Made by a program: the position numbers and the translations under genes
Source of the DNA: a virus
DNA: 20,210 bases
Strand: one strand, 5' to 3'
Virus record (IMG/VR): IMGVR_UViG_3300035698_010002
Span: 1 to 20,210 of that record
Shown: piece after piece, positions 12,667 to 17,976 of the stretch
How positions within the stretch are numbered: position 1 is the stretch's first letter
How the letters are laid out: each line of letters starts with the position of its first letter
Notes under the pieces: model-generated
What the model was told of the DNA's origin: nothing
Seen by the model: the letters and a program-made list of their open reading frames with translations, nothing else
Databases searched by the model: none

Positions 12667-13053
12667 ATGGAAATTAAAAAATGCAATAAATGTAAAAAAA
12701 ATAAACCAGTAGATGATTTTTATTGGCGTTCTAATTATGGAATACCGCACCCACATTCTCCATGTAAAGATTGTCATAATGAAGATTCTAGAAAAAGAAA
12801 TAAAAAATATAGATATGATGCATTAATGTATTATAGTAATGGTAAATTAAAATGTGATTGTTGTGGAGAAAATATTTATGAATTTCTTGCTATTGACCAT
12901 ATAAAAGGTGGTGGTAATAAGCATAGAAAAAAAATGACTGAAATGATATATACTTTTTTAAGAAGAAATAATTATCCTGATGGTTATAGGGTCTTGTGCC
13001 ATAACTGTAATCAGGCTATAGGCTATTATGGAAAATGTCCACACAAAAAATAA
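12667..13053 (+). CDS. HNH homing endonuclease inserted in the HAD gene
   Basis: A 128-residue HNH protein. The N-terminal zinc ribbon has CNKCKKNKPVDDF and CKDCHNE. The HNH core begins with CDCCGENIYEFLAIDHIKGGGNKHRKK (Asp-His in DHI) and ends YRVLCHNCNQAIGYYGKCPHK, providing the Asn and closing cysteines. The DHIxGGGNKHR…LCxNCN…CPH layout is a familiar family of small phage and organelle-type HNH nucleases. It carries its own promoter. Its 3' end overlaps the start of the intact HAD gene by 26 bases. It is placed between two diverged copies of the same gene start, as expected after homing. Confidence 0.88.
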   Translation: MEIKKCNKCKKNKPVDDFYWRSNYGIPHPHSPCKDCHNEDSRKRNKKYRYDALMYYSNGKLKCDCCGENIYEFLAIDHIKGGGNKHRKKMTEMIYTFLRRNNYPDGYRVLCHNCNQAIGYYGKCPHKK

Positions 13054-13402
13054 TAAAAAAAGACTTGTTGTTGCATTTGACGTAGATGATTGTTTAATTG
13101 TTCCAAATGTTGCTTCTGGTTTTGGTAATGATACTCCTAATTATGAAACTATTGCGATTTTAAAATGGTTTCAAAAACAAGGTGCTAAAATAATTATATG
13201 GAGTGGAAGTGGTGTTGACTGGGCTAAAACTTGGGCTGAGAAGTTAGGACTAGAAGCAGATGAATATCCAAGAAAAGGAGAAATAGAAGTTGATATAGCT
13301 TTCGACGATTGTGATGTTAAACTTGGAACTGTTAATGTAAAAGTAAAAAGAATTAATAATAGCATCAGCAGAGAAGATTGGAATAAGAATAAAAGAACTT
13401 GA
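13028..13402 (+). CDS. HAD-like phosphatase (nucleotidase or PNKP-like)
   Basis: A 124-residue protein with HAD motif I FDVDDC (nucleophile Asp18, acid Asp20), motif II IIIWSGSG and a C-terminal FDDCDVKLG acidic motif that would bind Mg2+. The small size (no large cap) resembles phage nucleotidase or polynucleotide phosphatase-like HAD proteins. A role in nucleotide or nucleic-acid end metabolism fits the neighbouring replication genes (inference). The chosen ATG lies within the HNH gene's last codons; the region before residue 12 is not homologous to the truncated copy, so the true start is uncertain. Confidence 0.75.
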   Translation: MENVHTKNNKKRLVVAFDVDDCLIVPNVASGFGNDTPNYETIAILKWFQKQGAKIIIWSGSGVDWAKTWAEKLGLEADEYPRKGEIEVDIAFDDCDVKLGTVNVKVKRINNSISREDWNKNKRT

Positions 13403-13427
13403 CTTATTTTTAAATATAATATATAAT
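13399..13427 (+). promoter_or_regulatory. Sigma70 promoter giving a near-leaderless transcript
   Basis: TTGACT (13399-13404), a 17-bp spacer and TATAAT (13422-13427). The next gene's ATG is at 13434, exactly where transcription is expected to start (about 7 bases after the -10), so the mRNA would be leaderless or nearly so. Confidence 0.82.
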
Positions 13428-13433
13428 TAAGAC

Positions 13434-13580
13434 ATGAAGAAACAAATAAAAGCACAGCTAGTAGAAAAGCCTGTTGCATGGGAAAGTCCAAATTTTGTCA
13501 AAGATTTTTGGTTTCATATTATGGATGGGATACCATTAATGAGAAGTCCGAAACATAAAAAAGTTAATTTATTAAAATAA
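13434..13580 (+). CDS. Small hypothetical protein on a leaderless mRNA
   Basis: A 48-residue basic ORF (MKKQIKAQLVEKPVAWESP…, ending KHKKVNLLK) with an aromatic centre (NFVKDFWFHIMDG). No family recognised. Support comes from the strong promoter placed at its ATG and the 6-nt spacing to the next gene. Confidence 0.5.
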   Translation: MKKQIKAQLVEKPVAWESPNFVKDFWFHIMDGIPLMRSPKHKKVNLLK

Positions 13581-13586
13581 AAAAGT

Positions 13587-14303
13587 ATGAGTGAAGTAAA
13601 ACAAATCAATGTCAAAATGTTTGATGAAAGATTTTATCAAGCAAAAGATGTCTATATGCCATCGGTGACTTATATGCTTGGTTGTGCTATGCCTATGAGT
13701 TATGGATTAATGCAATGGAAGGGAGATGTCGGCAATAAACGTGCGGAAGAAATAATGGAAGAAGCAGGTGAAGACGGGAGTTATGTGCATGAAGCGATCG
13801 ATAGGCTGATACAAGGTAAAAAAATTACAACGGAAGAAATTACAGATCAGTTTAAATCTAAAAGAGCTTTGAAAGTATTGAATTGTTTAAAAGGATTTCT
13901 AGAATTTTGGGAAAAGTACAAGCCAGAAGTAATATCAAGCGAGTATATTCTTTGGAGTACGGTTTTAAAATTAGCTGGAACTGCTGATTTAAAATGTAAA
14001 TTAAATATAGATGATTATAAAGAAGTATGGGTGCTTGATTGGAAGACTTCAAAAAGTATTCATCCAAGTCATAAGATACAATTAAGTCTTTATAAAGAAA
14101 TGGATAAAGACGTAACTAAAGCAGGTTTGGTTCATTTAGGAAACACAACAAAAGCAGGTTGGAGTTTCTTGCCATTAAAAGAAGAAGACAACGAGAAGTT
14201 TTTGGCACAAGGTTTATTAGCTAACGAAATGTTCAAGACATTATATCCAAATGCAAAGCCTAGCGATAATGTGTTTCCTGAATATTTTGCAATAAAAAAA
14301 TAA
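13587..14303 (+). CDS. PD-(D/E)XK (RecB/Cas4-like) nuclease
   Basis: A 238-residue protein with the motifs of the RecB-family exonuclease core. These are GSYVHEAIDRL (His68), LAGTADLKCKL (Asp134), VWVLDWKTSKS (Asp151-x-Lys153) and HKIQLSLYKEM (Gln165, Tyr169). The D…DxK…QxxxY set is the metal site and substrate helix. There is no Fe-S cysteine cluster at the C-terminus, so it is a compact phage exonuclease rather than Cas4. It is likely used in recombination or replication end processing together with the downstream ssDNA-binding protein, as in lambda Exo/Beta-style modules (inference). Confidence 0.85.
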   Translation: MSEVKQINVKMFDERFYQAKDVYMPSVTYMLGCAMPMSYGLMQWKGDVGNKRAEEIMEEAGEDGSYVHEAIDRLIQGKKITTEEITDQFKSKRALKVLNCLKGFLEFWEKYKPEVISSEYILWSTVLKLAGTADLKCKLNIDDYKEVWVLDWKTSKSIHPSHKIQLSLYKEMDKDVTKAGLVHLGNTTKAGWSFLPLKEEDNEKFLAQGLLANEMFKTLYPNAKPSDNVFPEYFAIKK

Positions 14304-14304
14304 T

Positions 14305-14388
14305 ATGGATATTTTAATTTTATTTACAACACATTTAGGATTATTCTTTGTAGGAATTTTAGTTGGTAAAAATATTAAATTTAAATAA
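14305..14388 (+). CDS. Very small membrane peptide
   Basis: A 27-residue ORF, nearly all hydrophobic (ILILFTTHLGLFFVGILVG), with a lysine-rich end. One membrane span is plausible. It starts one base after the nuclease stop and ends one base before the next ATG, which supports translation. Function unknown. Confidence 0.4.
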   Translation: MDILILFTTHLGLFFVGILVGKNIKFK

Positions 14389-14389
14389 T

Positions 14390-14545
14390 ATGAGTAATGA
14401 AAAAAAACATTGTTTAATTTGCGGACAAGAAACTTATTCGAAAGCTGGATTATGTCGAATACATAGAGAGGAAGCAGAAAACGTTGCTGTTTATTTAGAC
14501 TTAATAAATAAGGGTATAATAAAGGTCGATTTAAATATAAACTAA
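14390..14545 (+). CDS. Small zinc-binding protein
   Basis: A 51-residue protein starting at ATG 14390; a longer reading from 14363 would overlap the preceding ORF and is less likely. CLIC at Cys8/Cys11 and CRIH at Cys22/His25 form a compact zinc knuckle, followed by a helix (REEAENVAVYLDLINKG). This is one of several zinc miniproteins in the early region. Function unknown. Confidence 0.58.
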   Translation: MSNEKKHCLICGQETYSKAGLCRIHREEAENVAVYLDLINKGIIKVDLNIN

Positions 14546-14609
14546 AGGCACTTATAACGAATTAAGCAAAAATAAAAGCACTAATCGTTGAAGAGCCACA
14601 AAAAAAACT

Positions 14610-15287
14610 ATGACAAACTACAAAGATTATGAGCCAGCACAAAGTGGGGGTTGGTTTAATCTCAAAGACGGAGAAAACAAAATCAGAATTGTTTCAGGTT
14701 TTGAAGCATTCGGAAGACATTATGATAACGAAACAAGAAAACCAATAACTTGTATTGGCTTTGATGATGGTTGTGAATATTGTGCAAAGGCTAAAGAAGC
14801 TTTTGATGCGATGAATCTGTTAAAAGAAGGTACTCAAAATCCTCCAACCCCAGAAGAAAAGGTATCTATTGATGAGGCTTATAAAGTGTATGTTTCATTA
14901 AAATCTAAAGTTCAGTTCATGACTTGGGTAATTGATAGAGCTGATGGTCAGGTTAAATTAATGAGTTACGGGTCAATGATTCAAGACCAATTATCAGATC
15001 TTGCTAAGACAACAGATTACGGATTTGAAGATGCTCCTGGATATGATATTACTATAACTCGTTCAGGGAAAGGATTAGATACAAAGTATGCAGTTATTCC
15101 AGCTAGACAAGATACTCCACTTACAGAAGAAGAAACATTGGTTATTAATGAAGAAGCAAAAGATTTGAAAGGAATTATTGATAAGATGAAGGAAAAAGTA
15201 TTTCCTACTGTTCAAGAAGAAGCTCCTCCAGTTACAGCTAAAGAAGAAGGAAAAGAAGATATTAAAGTAGCGGATATCCCTTTCTAA
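14610..15287 (+). CDS. gp32-like single-stranded DNA-binding protein
   Basis: A 225-residue protein resembling phage gp32-type ssDNA-binding proteins. The N-terminal part has an aromatic strand (SGGWFNLKDGENKIRIVSG) and a probable zinc site of His37, Cys48, Cys55 and Cys58 (CEYCAKAKEAF). A central beta-rich region follows (KVQFMTWVIDRADGQVKLMSYG, then YDITITRSGKG). The C-terminus is acidic and ends KVADIPF. The DIPF tip matches the peptide that bacterial SSB uses to recruit partner proteins, suggesting this phage protein can dock the host SSB interactome (inference). It sits between a RecB-like nuclease and HNH/replication genes. Confidence 0.72.
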   Translation: MTNYKDYEPAQSGGWFNLKDGENKIRIVSGFEAFGRHYDNETRKPITCIGFDDGCEYCAKAKEAFDAMNLLKEGTQNPPTPEEKVSIDEAYKVYVSLKSKVQFMTWVIDRADGQVKLMSYGSMIQDQLSDLAKTTDYGFEDAPGYDITITRSGKGLDTKYAVIPARQDTPLTEEETLVINEEAKDLKGIIDKMKEKVFPTVQEEAPPVTAKEEGKEDIKVADIPF

Positions 15288-15604
15288 TGAAAAATAATTT
15301 TACTGAAAAAGATAGAGAGTTATTCTGGAACAATTATGAATGTTGGGTTTGTGGAAAAAATTGTTGGGATGCTTTACACCATATAACAAGAAGAGGGGAC
15401 GGTGATTCTAAGCTTGAATCATCCCCCCTCAATGCTGGACCGATATGCAATTACCCTTGTCATATCGGTAACGCTTTACATTCGGACGAACAACAAAAAA
15501 GATTCTTACAAAAGACTTTGTTTTATCTAGAGAAGCAAAGATATAAATTAACTGATAAGGACAAGGAGTTTATGATTAAGTATAAAAAATATTATGAAAA
15601 TTGA
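15287..15604 (+). CDS. HNH-type nuclease, probably recombination-related
   Basis: A 105-residue protein that starts on the last base of the preceding stop (TAATG). It has CWVCGKNCWDALHHITRRGD (Cys19/Cys22, His31-His32), SSPLNAGPICNYPCH (Asn49, Cys54, Cys58-His59) and NALHSDEQQKRFLQK. The CxxC…HH…N…CH layout is an HNH/ββα-metal fold. Coupling to the SSB gene suggests a phage recombination or resolvase function rather than a homing role. Exact family not determined. Confidence 0.68.
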   Translation: MKNNFTEKDRELFWNNYECWVCGKNCWDALHHITRRGDGDSKLESSPLNAGPICNYPCHIGNALHSDEQQKRFLQKTLFYLEKQRYKLTDKDKEFMIKYKKYYEN

Positions 15605-15815
15605 AGGACTTAAAAAAGAAGAGTATATAGACAGGATCGCTTCTATGTTGCCTGTGATGAAATCAAAAGAACTGGAATACATTCTGGCTCAGTGTGCTTA
15701 TTTTAAATATATGCCAGCTTATAAATCTTATTCATTATTAATTGAAGGAAATAACGAAAAAGTGAATATAATTAAAAAAGAGTTAAAGTTGACTACAACT
15801 ATAGACGAGGAATAG
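15594..15815 (+). CDS. Hypothetical protein
   Basis: A 73-residue protein overlapping the HNH gene by 11 bases. Helical, charged (KKEEYIDRIASMLPVMKSKELEYILAQ), with a lysine-rich C-terminal half. No family recognised; its coupling implies joint expression with the SSB/HNH pair. Confidence 0.6.
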   Translation: MKIEGLKKEEYIDRIASMLPVMKSKELEYILAQCAYFKYMPAYKSYSLLIEGNNEKVNIIKKELKLTTTIDEE

Positions 15816-15858
15816 CGAAATTTAACGAAATTTGGCGGTGTACTGCGATTTAAACGCA
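15816..15858 (+). promoter_or_regulatory. Candidate operator cluster
   Basis: CGAAATTT occurs twice (15816-15823 and 15826-15833), 10 bp apart, i.e. on the same face of the helix. A dyad TGCG-ATTTAAA-CGCA lies at 15844-15858. Both sit immediately upstream of the promoter at 15876, as expected for regulator binding sites. Confidence 0.4.
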
Positions 15859-15875
15859 ATATCTGGGTATGAACC

Positions 15876-15904
15876 TTGACAGTATAAAATATTCTTGTTA
15901 AAAT
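15876..15904 (+). promoter_or_regulatory. Strong extended -10 promoter for leader RNA 1
   Basis: A consensus TTGACA (15876-15881), a 17-bp spacer, TG at 15896-15897 and TAAAAT (15899-15904). Predicted start near 15911, just upstream of the pseudoknot, so the structured RNA would form the very 5' end of the transcript. Confidence 0.8.
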
Positions 15905-15918
15905 GGTTATATAGTTAA

Positions 15919-15993
15919 TTAACCGTCAGACACAAAACCCATTTGTTAAGTGGTTTCCCTGACGGTTAGCCACTAGGCAGATGGGTTTTGTGT
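15919..15993 (+). ncRNA. Pseudoknotted leader RNA, element 1
   Basis: Stem B: ACACAAAACCCATTTG (15930-15945) pairs with CAGATGGGTTTTGTGT (15978-15993), one U·G, and extends by two more wobbles. Stem C: AGTGG (15949-15953) pairs with CCACT (15970-15974), leaving an A·A mismatch between B and C. The 14-nt apical loop contains CTGACGGTTA (15959-15968), perfectly complementary to TAACCGTCAG (15920-15929) just 5' of the hairpin. The result is a long hairpin whose loop closes back on the upstream strand. It lies 10 nt before the HNH start at 16004. Element 2 at 16728 has the same design. Confidence 0.85.
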
Positions 15994-16003
15994 TAACAAA
16001 AAT

Positions 16004-16429
16004 ATGAATGATACAAAAAAATGCGTTTATTGTGGCGAATATGCTAATACAATTGATCATATAATACCAATTAGTTATTATTATTCTGGTAAAAGAACAG
16101 GTAAACATTTAACTACAGAATATGGAAAAGAAAATTTAGTTGATTGTTGTAAAGAATGTAATAGTATTGCATCTAATAAAGTTTTTATTGATTTTTATAA
16201 GAAAAAAGATTATATTCAAAAAAAATTAAAAATAAAATATAAAAAAGCTGTGAATATGCCTTATTGGTCCGATGAAGAAATAGAAGAAATTGGTATATTA
16301 TTAAAAAAAGAAATAAAAATACAACAATTAGCAAGAAAATGGATTTTAAACAGAATAAATTATCCCGTTGAAATGTATCCAGTAATAGAATTTAACAAAG
16401 AGTTAAAGAAATTTTTAGATACATTTTAA
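16004..16429 (+). CDS. HNH homing-type endonuclease
   Basis: A 141-residue protein: CVYCGEY (Cys7/Cys10), NTIDHIIPIS (Asp18-His19), ENLVDCCKECNSIASNKVF (Asn and closing Cys pair) and a basic C-terminal DNA-binding part (DYIQKKLKIKYKKA, then LARKWILNRI). The order CxxC…DHIIP…N…CxxCN is a standard HNH core (McrA-like). It is preceded by a strong promoter and the pseudoknotted leader. A/T-heavy codons resemble those of the other two free-standing HNH genes. A homing element is likely, although no split gene is visible on either side. Confidence 0.85.
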   Translation: MNDTKKCVYCGEYANTIDHIIPISYYYSGKRTGKHLTTEYGKENLVDCCKECNSIASNKVFIDFYKKKDYIQKKLKIKYKKAVNMPYWSDEEIEEIGILLKKEIKIQQLARKWILNRINYPVEMYPVIEFNKELKKFLDTF

Positions 16430-16471
16430 TTAAATAATCGCTTAGAACCGCATTTTAAGCTCAAAAAAAAT

Positions 16472-16663
16472 ATGGAAAAAGTATCATTTATAGCATCACT
16501 TCCAGACGCTCATCGTCAAGCTATTTCTTTAAATGGAGATGGGTCAGCTACTATTAAATTAAATACGTCAGCAGACCAAGTTAAAAACATAGTTGCGTTA
16601 ATGGCTTTGACAGAAGTTCCTCTTAAAGTAACTGTTGAAATTGACAGATCGGATATAGATTAA
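16472..16663 (+). CDS. Conserved small phage protein
   Basis: A 63-residue protein (SFIASLPDAHRQAISLNGDGSATIKLNTSADQVKN…) with a beta-strand pair followed by a helix (VKNIVALMALTEVPLKVTVEI). It looks well conserved in design and is less A-rich than the adjacent HNH gene. Function unknown. The 42-base gap before it has a weak GCTTA/TAAGC hairpin. Confidence 0.65.
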   Translation: MEKVSFIASLPDAHRQAISLNGDGSATIKLNTSADQVKNIVALMALTEVPLKVTVEIDRSDID

Positions 16664-16668
16664 TACAC

Positions 16669-16697
16669 TTGACTTTTTTAAAAAAATAATATATAAT
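16669..16697 (+). promoter_or_regulatory. Sigma70 promoter for leader RNA 2
   Basis: TTGACT (16669-16674), a 17-bp spacer and TATAAT (16692-16697); predicted start near 16704. It drives the second pseudoknotted leader and the replication genes behind it. Confidence 0.83.
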
Positions 16698-16727
16698 TAA
16701 AGTAACGAATAAATTTATGCATCAAAA

Positions 16728-16819
16728 AACATCGTCAAAATTAGAATATAGAAGGCTGGTAATTGCAAACCTTGGTGGTGCATTTGACGATGTTACCAAG
16801 AGAGGCAATTATCAGCTTT
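16728..16819 (+). ncRNA. Pseudoknotted leader RNA, element 2
   Basis: Stem B: GCTGGTAATTGC (16755-16766) pairs with GCAATTATCAGC (16805-16816), one G·U, with three further outer pairs to 16819. Stem C: CTTGGT (16771-16776) pairs with ACCAAG (16795-16800). The apical loop (16777-16794) holds TTTGACGATGTT (16783-16794), perfectly complementary over 12 bp to AACATCGTCAAA (16728-16739) upstream. The topology is the same as element 1 with different stem sequences. TTTTTGTGTTTT follows stem B, so premature termination after a ~110-nt RNA is also possible. The next ATG is at 16845. Confidence 0.85.
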
Positions 16820-16844
16820 TTGTGTTTTAATATATTTTAAAAAT

Positions 16845-17069
16845 ATGGATAAAATAAATTCAAGTGGTGATAGAATTGCATTAGAGCAATATATAGTAAC
16901 GTTACAAATAATTAAACAGTTTTCTTTTGATACAAAAAAAGAATTAGCAATTAAACTAGAAGAAAAGATAGATAGTCTTATTAATGTTTGTGGAGACGAA
17001 TTTAAAAAAACTGAAGAATTTAAAGAATTAATAGAATATTTAGAATTTGTAACTAAAATGAACATATGA
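16845..17069 (+). CDS. Hypothetical protein behind leader RNA 2
   Basis: A 74-residue, acidic and mainly helical protein (ALEQYIVTLQIIKQFSF, KKELAIKLEEKIDSLINVCGDEF). No family recognised. It overlaps the next start by four bases (ATGA), so it is the first cistron of the replication operon. Confidence 0.62.
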   Translation: MDKINSSGDRIALEQYIVTLQIIKQFSFDTKKELAIKLEEKIDSLINVCGDEFKKTEEFKELIEYLEFVTKMNI

Positions 17070-17788
17070 GTACATCTATAAAACCAAATTATTATTCTCA
17101 TGATTTTTATGCCAGAAGAGACCCTAAAATTGTTGCTTTATGTAGTGAATTTGGAAATGAAGGGTATGGAGTTTATTGTAAATTGACAGAAATAATGCAC
17201 GAACAGGGCGGAAAGTTAAAAAAGTTTCCAAAACTTTACTACGCTATAAGCATTGACATAGGAATTGATGAAATCTTGTTAACGAAGCAAATCGAAGCAA
17301 TGCTTAAAGATTATTTATTGTTAGATCAAGATGAAAACTTCATTTGGTCTAATAGAGTTTTAACTAATATTAAACAAATAACTGAATGTTATCAGAAAAA
17401 ATCTATGGCTGGTAGAATAGGTGGTTTAAAATCTGGGCAAGTTCGTTCGAAGCAAAATGAAGCAGTGCTCGAAGCAAACGAAGCAAACGAAGCAAATAAA
17501 ACTAAACTAAATAAAACTAAACTAAATAATATATATACCCTATATCAATTAAAAATCCATAAAGGGTCTAGATTAACAGAAGGGTCTAAAAAGAAGATTG
17601 CTAGTCGGCTATTGGAGTTTTCTGAGGATGAACTTAAAACAGCCATCAATAATTTTTCTAAAGACTCTTGGTGGATGAAGAATAATAGTGCTAGAGGTGT
17701 TGCGTGGTTCTTTCATACAGAAGAACGTATTGAACAATTTATTAATTTAAAGCCTAACAAGTCTGGTGGCTTAACAGTAATAAAATGA
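17066..17788 (+). CDS. DUF4373-type putative replication initiator / helicase loader
   Basis: A 240-residue protein. The N-terminal ~100 residues match the DUF4373 (Lin1244/Lin1753-like) pattern: NYYSHDFYARRDPKIVALCSEFGNEGYGVYCKLTEIM, then LLLDQDENFIWSNRV and a SMAGRIGGLKSG linker. A low-complexity middle (EANEANEAN, KTKLNKTKLN) is encoded by DNA direct repeats. The C-terminal ~75 residues resemble a DnaD/replisome-organiser tail (LTEGSKKKIASRLLEFSEDELKTAINNF, then WFFHTEERIEQFIN). Such genes lie before DnaB-type helicases and often contain the phage origin, as here. The ATG overlaps the preceding stop. Role in replication is inferred from domain order and neighbours. Confidence 0.78.
   Translation: MSTSIKPNYYSHDFYARRDPKIVALCSEFGNEGYGVYCKLTEIMHEQGGKLKKFPKLYYAISIDIGIDEILLTKQIEAMLKDYLLLDQDENFIWSNRVLTNIKQITECYQKKSMAGRIGGLKSGQVRSKQNEAVLEANEANEANKTKLNKTKLNNIYTLYQLKIHKGSRLTEGSKKKIASRLLEFSEDELKTAINNFSKDSWWMKNNSARGVAWFFHTEERIEQFINLKPNKSGGLTVIK
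17283..17525 (+). repeat. Iteron-like repeats, candidate replication origin
   Basis: CGAAGCAA occurs six times: 17283, 17293, 17448, 17470, 17479 and 17488 (the last three spaced 9 bp), with a further GAAGCA at 17459. Immediately after, ATAAAACTAAACTAA is repeated perfectly in tandem (17496-17510, 17511-17525), then a pure A/T stretch (to 17536). Initiator sites next to an A/T-rich unwinding element inside an initiator gene is the lambda O-type origin layout. Confidence 0.65.
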
Positions 17789-17976
17789 AGTATATAATTC
17801 TAAAAGATAAAACATTTATTAAGATAAGCAATGAACAGTACAAAGCTGTTTTAGATGCTAAGAACGATGATCAAAATAGTTTTGTTATCAATGAAGAATA
17901 TATTCCTTTCAGTTCTGTATTCCGAATAACAAATGAACAAAATTTTTATAAATATTATGAAAGCAAATGGATATAG
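17785..17976 (+). CDS. Hypothetical small protein
   Basis: A 63-residue ORF coupled to the upstream gene by ATGA and overlapping the helicase start by 10 bases. It reads MKYIILKDKTFIKISNEQYKA… and looks like a small beta-rich protein with a central VINEEYIPFSSVFRI strand pair. No family recognised. Sitting between initiator and helicase it might modulate loading, but this is only position. Confidence 0.6.
   Translation: MKYIILKDKTFIKISNEQYKAVLDAKNDDQNSFVINEEYIPFSSVFRITNEQNFYKYYESKWI

Noticed and set aside
12586-12777. Reverse-strand ORF over the HNH promoter.
   Set aside because: Antisense to the HNH zinc ribbon and rich in Phe/Ile/Tyr as expected from complementing A-rich coding DNA.
14363-14389. 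Start at 14363 for the zinc protein.
   Set aside because: It overlaps the small membrane ORF; ATG 14390 has the typical taataATG context and is directly after that ORF's stop.
15919-16819. The A-B-A'-B' topology recalls HDV-like self-cleaving ribozymes.
   Set aside because: Helix lengths are wrong (P1-like helix of 10-12 bp rather than ~7), there is no P3 or P4 hairpin, and no recognisable catalytic-C joining region.
17460-17525. Short direct repeats considered as a CRISPR array.
   Set aside because: Units are 8-15 bp without unique spacers of uniform length, and they are in-frame inside a gene.
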